Shown here in pieces: positions 55,213-64,000 of a DNA stretch of 64,000 bases; within the stretch, counting starts at the first letter, position 1, and each line of letters starts with the position of its first letter. The position numbers and the translations under genes are program-made. The DNA is from Xanthomonas vesicatoria ATCC 35937. Its GTDB lineage: Bacteria > Pseudomonadota > Gammaproteobacteria > Xanthomonadales > Xanthomonadaceae. Location: assembly GCF_001908725.1 (NCBI RefSeq), contig NZ_CP018725.1, positions 2,288,501-2,352,500 on the forward strand, in the 5' to 3' direction. Below the pieces are notes generated by a model. The model did no database searches. It was not told the DNA's origin and worked only from the letters and a program-made list of their open reading frames with translations.

Positions 55213-56797
55213 GGGCAAGATCTCCAGGCTTGATGACCGGCGGCACGGTAAAGGTATGCGCAGGCGCCGGCGACGGCACCGTCCACTCCAGCCCCTTTGC
55301 ACCTTCCCAGGCACGCGCATCGGCACGGGCGCCACCGCGCAGCGATGCCAACAGAATGGCGGCCATCAGGAAGGGCGTGGCAAACATGCCGAACGCACCG
55401 ATCGAGCTGACCAGGTTCCAGTCGGCAAACACAACGTTGTAATCGGGGATGCGCCGCGGCATACCGGCCAGGCCGAGGAAGTGCTGCGGGAAGAACAACA
55501 GATTGACGAAGATCATCGTCCACCAGAAATGGAACTTGGCCCAGGCCTCGTTGTACATCCGCCCGGTCCATTTGGGCCACCAGTAATAGACCGCTGCAAT
55601 CAACGCAAACACCGCACCGGTGACCAGCACGTAATGGAAATGCGCCACCACAAAATAAGTATCGTGATACTGGAAGTCCGCCGGCACGATTGCCAGCATC
55701 AGACCGGAAAAACCACCGATACTGAAAAGAATCACGAATGCCACAGCCCACAGCATCGGTGATTCGAACGTCAGCGAGCCCTTCCACATCGTGCTGACCC
55801 AGTTGAAGACTTTCACCCCGGTCGGGATGGAGATCAACATCGTGGCGAACATGAAATAGATTTCACCACCGAGCGGCATGCCCACGGTAAACATGTGGTG
55901 CGCCCATACGATGAAGCTCAAGAACGCGATTGCCGCGATCGCATAGACCATCGCCTGATAGCCGAACAACGGCTTGCGGCTGAAGGTGGGAATGATTTCA
56001 CTGACCACGCCGAATGCCGGCAGGATCATGATGTAGACCTCCGGGTGCCCGAAGAACCAGAAGATATGCTGGTACATCACCGGGTCGCCACCGCCGGCCG
56101 CGTTGAAGAAGCTGGTGCCGAAGAACTTGTCGGTCAGCAACATCGTGACCGCACCGGCGAGCACCGGCATCACCGCGATCAAGAGGAACGCGGTGATCAG
56201 CCAGGCCCAGCAGAAGATCGGCATCTTGAGCAGATCGATGCCGGGCGCGCGCATGTTGAGCACGGTGGCGATGATATTGATCGCGCCCATGATCGAACTG
56301 ACGCCAGCCACGTGAATCGCAAACACGCTAAAGGCCACGTTGTAACCGCCCTGCAGCGACAGCGGCGGATACAGCGTCCAGCCACCGGCCGGCGCGCCTC
56401 CGGGCAGGAACAACGTCAGCAACAACAAGGTGAAGGCAACCGGCAGCAACCAGAACGACCAGTTGTTCATGCGCGGCAGCGCCATGTCCGGCGCGCCGAT
56501 CTGCAGCGGAATCATCCAGTTCGCCAGACCCACAAAGGCCGGCATCACCCCACCGAAAATCATCACCAGCGCATGCACGGTGGTCATCTGGTTGAAGAAT
56601 TCGGGCTTGACGAACTGCAGCCCCGGCTGCATGAGTTCAGCGCGGATCACCACGCTCATCGCCGCGCCAATGATGAACATCACGAAGGAGAACAGCAGAT
56701 ACAGCGTGCCGATGTCCTTGTGATTGGTCGAAAAGAACCAGCGCTCGACAAAGCCGGGCTGGTGGTGTCCGTGGTGATCGACTGCGGTATGCGCCAT
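55193..56797 (-). CDS. ctaD: Cytochrome c oxidase subunit I
   Basis: 534-residue catalytic subunit with 12 helices, binding heme a and the heme a3-CuB centre. The heme a ligand is in TTVHALVMIFGG; CuB and cross-link region WFFGHPEVYIMILPAFG; K-channel region QAMVYAIAAIAFLSFIVWAH then HMFTVGMP; heme ligands HDTYFVVAHFHYVLVTG; and D-channel NNWSFWLLPVAF. Canonical aa3 type (A1 features). Starts MAHTAVDHHGHHQPGFVERW, 41 bp after ctaC. Confidence 0.97.
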   Translation of the reverse strand: MAHTAVDHHGHHQPGFVERWFFSTNHKDIGTLYLLFSFVMFIIGAAMSVVIRAELMQPGLQFVKPEFFNQMTTVHALVMIFGGVMPAFVGLANWMIPLQIGAPDMALPRMNNWSFWLLPVAFTLLLLTLFLPGGAPAGGWTLYPPLSLQGGYNVAFSVFAIHVAGVSSIMGAINIIATVLNMRAPGIDLLKMPIFCWAWLITAFLLIAVMPVLAGAVTMLLTDKFFGTSFFNAAGGGDPVMYQHIFWFFGHPEVYIMILPAFGVVSEIIPTFSRKPLFGYQAMVYAIAAIAFLSFIVWAHHMFTVGMPLGGEIYFMFATMLISIPTGVKVFNWVSTMWKGSLTFESPMLWAVAFVILFSIGGFSGLMLAIVPADFQYHDTYFVVAHFHYVLVTGAVFALIAAVYYWWPKWTGRMYNEAWAKFHFWWTMIFVNLLFFPQHFLGLAGMPRRIPDYNVVFADWNLVSSIGAFGMFATPFLMAAILLASLRGGARADARAWEGAKGLEWTVPSPAPAHTFTVPPVIKPGDLAHEDIGH

Positions 56798-56838
56798 GAC
56801 GGAACGACCTCTGCGAAGCGGTACGGTTGCGAGCGGTG

Positions 56839-57792
56839 TTAGAGAGCGGCGGTCGGCGCGGCAGGTTGTGCTGCCGGGGTAGGTGACGCTGCAGGCGCAG
56901 CCTCACCGGTGGGTGCTGTCGCTGGTGCCGCAGGTGCCGGAGGCGCTGCCGTGGGCGCGGTACCTGCACTGCTTCGACGCGACGCCAACCAACGCTGGAA
57001 CTCGGCCTTGGGCAGTGCTTCGACCACGATGGGCATGAAGCCATGATCCTTGCCGCACAGTTCCGCGCACTGTCCCCGGTACACACCCGGCTGCTCGATA
57101 TTGGTCCACGCCTCGTTGACGATGCCCGGGATGGCGTCCTGCTTCCAACCCAGTGCAGGCACCCACCACGCGTGGATGACGTCGTCGGCGGTGATCACGA
57201 AACGGATCTTGGTATTGACCGGCAGTACCAGGCGATTATCGACATCGAGCAGATAATGCGGTTGCGATGCAGCAGTAGGACGTTCACCGCTCTGCCGGAT
57301 GCGGTCCGATTCGCGCGCCAGGCGACTGGTGAACTCTACCCCCTGACCCAGATATTCGTACTTCCACATCCATTGGTACCCGGTCACCTTGACGGTCATT
57401 TCCGACTCACGGGTGTCGTACATCGCAATCAGCTTGGCCGTCGCCGGCCATGCCATCGCAATCAGCACCAACACCGGAATTACCGTCCACAGCACTTCGG
57501 CACGCGTGTTGTGGCTGAACTGTGCAGCCACGGCGCCCTTGGACTTGCGGAACTTGAAAATCGCATAGCCCATCGCCCCGAAGACCAGCGCACCGATCAC
57601 CACGCAGACCCACAGCGCCACCATGTGCGCCTCGTAGGCCATGCGCGCAGTCTGGGTGACGCCGCGGCCCATATTGAGCTGCCATTCCTTGGGATCGGCC
57701 GATTGCGCCCACACGGCGGGGGCGCCGACCAGCGCTGCCATCGCCAGGCCCAATCTTGTGTACGTCGAATTCCAGCTGCTGCGTTGCGTCAT
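56839..57792 (-). CDS. ctaC: Cytochrome c oxidase subunit II
   Basis: 317 residues. Cleavable signal (LGLAMAALVGAPAVWA), two membrane helices (about 50-75 and 90-112), then the periplasmic CuA domain: VTGYQWMWKYEY, VIHAWWVPALGWKQDAIPGI and the CuA loop VYRGQCAELCGKDHGFM with the two Cys, His and Met ligands. No heme c motif, so electrons come from a separate cytochrome c. The C-terminal ~50 residues are an Ala/Pro/Thr repeat tail of unknown role that extends beyond the usual end. Confidence 0.96.
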   Translation of the reverse strand: MTQRSSWNSTYTRLGLAMAALVGAPAVWAQSADPKEWQLNMGRGVTQTARMAYEAHMVALWVCVVIGALVFGAMGYAIFKFRKSKGAVAAQFSHNTRAEVLWTVIPVLVLIAMAWPATAKLIAMYDTRESEMTVKVTGYQWMWKYEYLGQGVEFTSRLARESDRIRQSGERPTAASQPHYLLDVDNRLVLPVNTKIRFVITADDVIHAWWVPALGWKQDAIPGIVNEAWTNIEQPGVYRGQCAELCGKDHGFMPIVVEALPKAEFQRWLASRRSSAGTAPTAAPPAPAAPATAPTGEAAPAASPTPAAQPAAPTAAL

Positions 57793-57808
57793 TGCCTAGA
57801 CCCTTACG

Positions 57809-58285
57809 TCATCGGTGACGGCCATTGGCGGCCGCGAGCAAGCGTTTTAGCGTATCTGCCAGTTCCACACGTTCGGCCGGCCCGAGAAAACTCCCAATCT
57901 CGATCTGCCTGCCACTGCTCACCAACAGCACCCTGTCGTCGCGTTCCATGCATAGCCGCACCCAATGCGGATGTGCCTGAAACGCTGGTGGCGCGTGCCC
58001 GGACGGAAACACCTCAACGGCGGTCTCCCCGACCCGGATCGCTTCTTCGCGCTCGCCACTTCGCCATAACTGCCGTAGCGCCAGCGCCACCACACCACTG
58101 TGCAACAGGGCGAATACCGGCGCGAATGCATTGCCGGTCCACCACCCCAGGCCCGCAAATAACCACATCGTTCCCGCAAGGACTGCAAACAACAACACGA
58201 ACTGCCTGGCCGACAGCGCCCGCGGAGGCTGCAACCGCAATTGCGTCCCGACCCCTTCGGACATCAACGGCAGCACTTCGATCAT
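57809..58285 (-). CDS. DUF2244 membrane protein
   Basis: 158 residues from MIEVLPLMSEGVGTQLRLQP. Two adjacent membrane helices (SARQFVLLFAVLAGTMWLFA, APVFALLHSGVVALALRQLW) followed by a soluble beta domain (VGETAVEVFPSG, WVRLCMERDDRVLLVSSGRQ, IEIGSFLGPAERVELADTLK). Matches DUF2244 in layout, a family commonly adjacent to ctaC. It sits 17 bp before ctaC and is the first gene of the structural oxidase operon here. Function unknown. Confidence 0.85.
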   Translation of the reverse strand: MIEVLPLMSEGVGTQLRLQPPRALSARQFVLLFAVLAGTMWLFAGLGWWTGNAFAPVFALLHSGVVALALRQLWRSGEREEAIRVGETAVEVFPSGHAPPAFQAHPHWVRLCMERDDRVLLVSSGRQIEIGSFLGPAERVELADTLKRLLAAANGRHR

Positions 58286-58566
58286 TGGCAACACGCAGCG
58301 CACTGCGGGAACAGCCCGATGGTAGACCCGTGCGAACGCATGCAGCAAGCATTTCCGCCGATCAAAAATTTGCTGCAGTGCAGCTAAAAATGCGTGGAAA
58401 TCAAATACTTCACCCGAGATGGCCAACCGCGCGCGCGTCCTCGAATGCTTTCACCATCACCCGCTCGGCCCACCTGCACAAAACGGCAGTAAAGCTGCCG
58501 TATCCACACAAGTGTGCGGGGACTCCCGCTCTCTAAAATACGCGAGGATTCCCAGGCACCTTTCGC

Positions 58567-61500
58567 ATGAACGCTCAACTCGACTCGCTTGCCTCCACCC
58601 CCGCTGCGCGCTCATTGCTCGCGCCCGAACTCCCGGTCGCGCCCGGTGCATTGCGCGCTGCCATCACCGCTGCCTGGCTCAAGGACGAGGCCGAGCATGT
58701 ACACGAATTGCTGGACCAGGCGCGCCTGCCGGCCGCAGAGCAGGCCAAAGTGCAGGCGCTTGCTGCCGACTTGGTGGCCCGCGTGCGTGCACGGGCACAG
58801 GATCAGGGCGCGATCGAAGCCTTCATGCGCCAGTACGATCTGGGAAGCGAGGAGGGCGTACTGCTGATGTGCGTGGCCGAGGCGTTGCTGCGCATTCCTG
58901 ACCAGGACACCGCTGACAAGCTGATCCGCGACAAGCTCGGCGATGCGGACTGGAAAAAGCACATGGGCGGCAGCGACTCGGTGCTGGTCAACGCATCGAC
59001 CTGGGGCCTGATGCTCACCGGCAGGCTGGTGCAACTCAACGACCTCACCCGCGCGGATGTGCCCGGTGCCTTCAAACGCCTGATCGGCCGCGTGGGCGAG
59101 CCAGTGATTCGTCTGGCCGTGCGCCAGGCGATGAAGATCATGGGCCATCAGTTCGTCATGGGCCGCACCATCGGCGAAGCATTGTCGCGTTCGCGCAAAG
59201 GCGACAATGCCGACTATCGCTATTCGTTCGACATGCTCGGCGAAGGCGCGTTGACCATGAAGGACGCGCAGCGCTATCTGCAGGCGTACCGCGATGCCAT
59301 CCATGCGATCGGCCGCAGCGGTAGTTTCGTTGGCACCGACGTATTCGCAGCGCCGAGCATTTCGATCAAACTCTCCGCGTTGTATCCGCGCTACGAACAC
59401 GCCAAGCGAGCACGCGTGATGGCCGAACTTGTACCTGGCGTGCTGGAGCTCGCGCAGCTGGCCAAGTCGTACGGCATTGGTTACACCGTCGATGCCGAAG
59501 AGGCCGACCGGTTGGAGCTGTCGCTGGACATCATCGAAGCGACCTTCTCCGACCCGTCGCTCGATGGTTGGGAAGGCTATGGCTTGGCAGTGCAGGCGTA
59601 TCAGAAGCGCACGCCTTACACGATCGACTTCCTGGCCGATCTGGCGCGGCGCGTCGGCCGACGTATCCCGGTGCGCTTGGTCAAGGGCGCGTATTGGGAT
59701 GCAGAGATCAAGCGCGCGCAGATCGAAGGTCACCCTGGCTATCCGGTGTTTACGCGCAAACAGAACACCGATGTGTCCTACCTGGCCTGCGCTCGACGCA
59801 TGTTTGCGCACAGCGATGCGCTGTATCCGATGTTCGCTACCCACAACGCGCAGACCATTGCCGCGGTACGTGCCATCTCTGCAGGAAAGACGTACGAGCA
59901 TCAAAAACTGCACGGCATGGGCGATGACCTGTATGCCGAGGTAATTCCTGCCGATCGTCTAGGGTTGCCATGCCGCGTGTATGCACCGGTCGGCTCGCAT
60001 GAAGATCTGCTGCCCTACCTAGTGCGTCGCCTGCTCGAAAACGGCGCCAACTCCAGCTTCGTCAATCGCATCACCGATGAGGACGTCGCCATCGAAGACC
60101 TGATCCGCGATCCGGTCGAAGCGGTGTCGTCGTTTGCTTCCATCCCGCATCCCAAGATCCCGCTGCCGACCGACCTGTTGCGCAGCCAGAACCAGAACAG
60201 GAAGAACTCCATGGGCGCCAATCTCGCCAACGACAACGATTTGCGGCACCTGGCCGAGCAACTCAATGCTGCCGTCAAACCGTGGAAGGCAGCGCCGCTG
60301 GTACCCGGCGCGGTGATCAGCACGCCGAGCGAAGCAGTCCTGAACCCGGCAGATCGCCGCGAGACGGTCGGACATTGGCAGCCAGCCGATCCCACGACGG
60401 TGCAAAAGGCGCTTGCTTCGGCAGCTGCGGCCCAGCCGGGCTGGAACCGCACCCCGGCGGCAAGCCGCGCCACCATCTTGGAACACGCCGCCGACCTGCT
60501 CGAAGCACGCATGCCTGAGTTCATGGCGATTTGCGTCAAGGAAGCCGGCAAGACGCTGCCCGACGCCGTGGCCGAAGTGCGCGAGGCGGTGGATTTCCTG
60601 CGTTATTACGCAGGCCAGGGGCGCGCGCAATTCGGCGCACCCGAGCGCCTGCCGGGGCCGACCGGCGAGTCCAACGAACTGCAATTGCACGGTCGTGGCG
60701 TGTTCGTCTGCATCAGTCCATGGAATTTTCCGCTTGCGATCTTCCTTGGTCAGGTCGCCGCCGCGCTCGCTGCCGGTGACAGTGTGATTGCTAAGCCCGC
60801 CGAGCAGACCAATCTGATCGGCTACGCCGCGGTGAAGCTGCTGCACGAGGCCGGCATCCCGGAGGCTGTTGTGCAATTCCTGCCCGGCGATGGCGCTACC
60901 GTGGGCGCTGCACTGACCAACGATCCGCGCGTGGCGGGCGTGGCGTTTACCGGTTCCACCGAAACCGCACGTACCATCAACCGCACGCTTGCCTTGCGTG
61001 ATGCCGCGATCGGCGTGTTGATCGCCGAAACCGGTGGCCAGAATGCTTTTATCGCCGACTCGTCGTCGCTGCCCGAAGCGGTAGTGAAGGATGCAATTTC
61101 CAGCGCTTTTATCTCCGCCGGACAGCGCTGCTCGGCGGCACGTGTGCTGTTCGTCCAGGACGACATCGCCGACAAGGTCATGACCATGCTTGCCGGTGCG
61201 ATGGGCGAGCTGAAGATCGGCGACCCCGGTCTGCTCTCCACCGACGTAGGCCCGGTAATCGATGCAGATGCTCTCAAGATCCTGGACGATCACGCAGCAC
61301 GAATGGATCGCGAAGCGCGCTTGATCGGAAGTACCAAGCTGGATGACAGTATCGCGCATGGCAGCTTCTTCGCCCCCCGCGCCTATGAGCTGACGTCGCT
61401 AGGCCAGCTGCAACGCGAGGTGTTTGGCCCGGTCCTGCATGTCATCCGCTGGAAAGCGGACCAACTCGACGCTGTCATCGAGCAGATCAACGCGACAGGC

Positions 61501-61767
61501 TACGGCTTGACGATGGGTGTCCATTCGCGCATCGATGAAACCATCGACCGTATTACATCGCGCGTCGCGGTTGGCAACGTCTATGTCAACCGCAATCAGA
61601 TTGGTGCCGTCGTCGGCGTCCAACCGTTCGGCGGCCAAGGCCTGTCCGGCACCGGCCCGAAAGCCGGCGGCCCGCACTACTTGCTGCGGTTTGCCACCGA
61701 GAAGGTCGTCACCGTCAATACCACCGCAGCAGGCGGCAACGCCTCGCTACTGACCCTGGGCGACTGA
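58567..61767 (+). CDS. putA: Bifunctional proline dehydrogenase / P5C dehydrogenase PutA
   Basis: Oxidises proline to glutamate in two steps, passing electrons from FAD to quinone and then producing NADH. 1066 residues: alpha-helical arm (about 1-130), PRODH barrel (about 180-480; FDMLGEGALTMKDAQRY, SIKLSALYPRYE, VRLVKGAYWDAEIKRAQIEG, YPMFATHNAQT) and an aldehyde dehydrogenase domain (about 560-1040) with ISPWNFPLAIFLGQVAAALA, TGSTETARTI, catalytic Glu in LIAETGGQNA and Cys in AGQRCSAARVLF. It lacks the N-terminal ribbon-helix-helix DNA-binding domain of E. coli PutA and the extra C-terminal domain, so it is a type A, enzyme-only PutA. Confidence 0.96.
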   Translation: MNAQLDSLASTPAARSLLAPELPVAPGALRAAITAAWLKDEAEHVHELLDQARLPAAEQAKVQALAADLVARVRARAQDQGAIEAFMRQYDLGSEEGVLLMCVAEALLRIPDQDTADKLIRDKLGDADWKKHMGGSDSVLVNASTWGLMLTGRLVQLNDLTRADVPGAFKRLIGRVGEPVIRLAVRQAMKIMGHQFVMGRTIGEALSRSRKGDNADYRYSFDMLGEGALTMKDAQRYLQAYRDAIHAIGRSGSFVGTDVFAAPSISIKLSALYPRYEHAKRARVMAELVPGVLELAQLAKSYGIGYTVDAEEADRLELSLDIIEATFSDPSLDGWEGYGLAVQAYQKRTPYTIDFLADLARRVGRRIPVRLVKGAYWDAEIKRAQIEGHPGYPVFTRKQNTDVSYLACARRMFAHSDALYPMFATHNAQTIAAVRAISAGKTYEHQKLHGMGDDLYAEVIPADRLGLPCRVYAPVGSHEDLLPYLVRRLLENGANSSFVNRITDEDVAIEDLIRDPVEAVSSFASIPHPKIPLPTDLLRSQNQNRKNSMGANLANDNDLRHLAEQLNAAVKPWKAAPLVPGAVISTPSEAVLNPADRRETVGHWQPADPTTVQKALASAAAAQPGWNRTPAASRATILEHAADLLEARMPEFMAICVKEAGKTLPDAVAEVREAVDFLRYYAGQGRAQFGAPERLPGPTGESNELQLHGRGVFVCISPWNFPLAIFLGQVAAALAAGDSVIAKPAEQTNLIGYAAVKLLHEAGIPEAVVQFLPGDGATVGAALTNDPRVAGVAFTGSTETARTINRTLALRDAAIGVLIAETGGQNAFIADSSSLPEAVVKDAISSAFISAGQRCSAARVLFVQDDIADKVMTMLAGAMGELKIGDPGLLSTDVGPVIDADALKILDDHAARMDREARLIGSTKLDDSIAHGSFFAPRAYELTSLGQLQREVFGPVLHVIRWKADQLDAVIEQINATGYGLTMGVHSRIDETIDRITSRVAVGNVYVNRNQIGAVVGVQPFGGQGLSGTGPKAGGPHYLLRFATEKVVTVNTTAAGGNASLLTLGD

Positions 61768-61802
61768 ACATCTGTTCGACGGGTGCAATGGTGCTGATAA
61801 GC

Positions 61803-61828
61803 AAAACCCCGCTAAGGCGGGGTTTTTG
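61803..61828 (+). terminator. Intrinsic terminator after putA
   Basis: AAACCCCGC (61804-61812) pairs with GCGGGGTTT (61817-61825), TAAG loop, T-run to 61827. 36 bp after the putA stop. Confidence 0.93.
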
Positions 61829-61830
61829 TT

Positions 61831-62335
61831 GCATCCACATGCCAATAAGGCAAGCTGTTTGGGTATCGGTACTGTCGTAACGCAAAGCCTAATAAGTCAT
61901 TGCCGCGCAACGCTGGCGCTGGTGACTTTCCATTTGCTGGATGTTGAGAGCTAGCAGTAACCCACATTCGTGTGAGTCAGAAGACATCACAATCAACGTA
62001 CTGACGGCCCTGATGCCTTGAATAAGGGAGCGCAGCGGCATGTGGAAGAGTTGACGCTTACGACACCTCGACGTGTTTACAGCCCATCAAGGACGCTGTG
62101 GCCCGCTCATCCGCCATCTCGTCGTATTGCCACCTTTAGGGAAGCCGCGGCAAGGCTTGGTGGCAACTGCGACGGCGACGCGATGGCGGTGCGACATGCG
62201 ATGGCGCAACCGGCCAGCGGCCGCAAGCTCCTGCCTGGCAGGAAGTGGCCTTGCTGCTGGGTACCGGAGCACCTGCAACGAGGCGAGGCAGCGGCTGGCT
62301 GCGACGGTGTTGAGATTGGTGTAGCCGCATGTCAG
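61831..62335. other. Intergenic region between putA and the rrn operon
   Basis: About 500 bp. Short reading frames on both strands have no start signal or family resemblance. No tRNA is seen. Nothing is recognised apart from the rrn terminator at its right edge. Confidence 0.5.
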
Positions 62336-62337
62336 GC

Positions 62338-62374
62338 AAAAAGAAACCCTCCATCCTTTCGGATAGAGGGTTTC
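62338..62374 (-). terminator. Terminator of the rrn operon
   Basis: GAAACCCTC (62343-62351) pairs with GAGGGTTTC (62366-62374), with inner ATCC/GGAT pairs around a TTTC loop. Read leftward it is followed by CTTTTTGCC. It lies just beyond the 5S gene. Confidence 0.85.
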
Positions 62375-62383
62375 GGGTAAAGC

Positions 62384-62499
62384 CCCTGGCGATGACCTAC
62401 TCTCGCATGGCTTGAGCCACACTACCATCGGCGCAGCTGCGTTTCACTTCCGAGTTCGGGATGGGATCGGGTGGTTCCACAGCGCTAATTTCACCAGGG
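62384..62499 (-). rRNA. rrf: 5S ribosomal RNA
   Basis: The minus strand carries conserved 5S blocks: CCCGATCCCATCCCGAACTC followed by GGAAGTGAAACGCAGC, then CCGATGGTAGTGTGGC and GCGAGAGTAGGTCATCGCCA near the 3' end. Ends pair (CCCTGG/CCAGGG). End positions are estimated to within a few bases. Confidence 0.92.
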
Positions 62500-62670
62500 A
62501 GACGGTTGGAGCGTCGCCAGTTGCTGCTTCCTCAAACGTGAGCACGGGTGTGCAAGCGTTTGCGTGTGGAAGCACCTACGGCGCTCAGCCTCGCATAGTT
62601 AACTTGTGACGTAGCTTGCGTTTGATGATCTACCAACGTTCGTTGGGACCAAGGCAACTTGAGGTTATAT

Positions 62671-64000
<1,330 letters not shown>

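Noticed and set aside
62018..62428. Small open frames on both strands beside the 5S gene
   Set aside because: No ribosome binding site or similarity; part overlaps the rrn terminator and 5S RNA.

Overview
The window is chromosomal DNA of a high-GC gammaproteobacterium. Gene content and the proteins I recognise (monomeric NADP isocitrate dehydrogenase near aceK, long-form QueF, PutA without a DNA-binding domain, a Rho with a very Gln/Asn-rich N-terminal region, tandem GATTCCC heptamers between genes) point to Xanthomonas. This assignment is from recall of the families, not from a search. I see no prophage, insertion sequence, CRISPR array or tRNA gene. The content is mostly core housekeeping genes with some lineage-specific envelope and secreted proteins.

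Layout. 1-12 kb: 3' part of rho with its terminator; a TonB-C-like periplasmic protein; aceK coupled to a LysR regulator; a divergent small gene; monomeric icd; a lipoprotein; a LysM protein; queF; an exported M20 amidohydrolase. 12-20 kb: a three-gene RND efflux operon (adaptor plus two different permeases, MdtABC/MuxABC type, no outer-membrane channel). 20.5-29 kb: a VOC protein, a broken VOC gene, an HglS/DUF1338 VOC enzyme, two exported orphans, a HAD phosphatase, two secreted EF-hand proteins, a small membrane protein and a CPXCG protein. 27.3-34.6 kb: envelope peptidoglycan genes facing away from each other: periplasmic D-Ala-D-Ala dipeptidase and AmiD-like lipoprotein amidase leftward; exported NlpC/P60 endopeptidase, L-Ala-D/L-Glu epimerase, YafK/YkuD-like protein and APC permease rightward. 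Together they look like a murein-peptide dismantling and salvage set. 34.6-40.1 kb: two small stress-type proteins, a tandem YiaA protein, a PQQ-type sugar dehydrogenase and a GH3 beta-glucosidase with a LacI-family-like operator. 40.2-46.6 kb: folB, tsaD, divergent rpsU, yqeY, yihY-type gene, dnaG (macromolecular synthesis cluster without rpoD directly after dnaG) and a periplasmic PTP-like protein. 46.9-49.7 kb: a bile-acid/sodium symporter family transporter and a thioredoxin-fold lipoprotein. 49.7-58.3 kb: a leftward aa3-type cytochrome c oxidase cluster (DUF2244, ctaC, ctaD, a 57-aa membrane protein, ctaG, ctaE; then, beyond a short convergent gene, surf1, a Sco-like protein, ctaA, ctaB). 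58.6-61.8 kb: putA. 62.3 kb to the end: leftward 5S and the 3' portion of 23S rRNA, i.e. the tail of an rrn operon whose 16S lies beyond the right edge.

How genes fit together. Oxidase subunits, heme a synthesis (ctaA, ctaB), copper and assembly factors (ctaG, surf1, Sco-like) form one respiratory unit. PutA next door feeds electrons from proline to quinone. AceK would balance TCA and glyoxylate flux, but the isocitrate dehydrogenase beside it is the monomeric type rather than AceK's known dimeric substrate.

The most unusual observations are: the prion-like Gln/Asn-rich segment of Rho; a secreted EF-hand gene whose signal peptide lies upstream of its first ATG and is preceded by a good ribosome binding site and an ACG codon; a VOC gene with both a frameshift and a TGG-to-TAG stop; a GATTCCC-type heptamer array that forms the last codons and stop of tsaD; and the peptidoglycan salvage cluster. 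Stretches over about 300 bp without a gene are listed separately; most show nothing recognisable.
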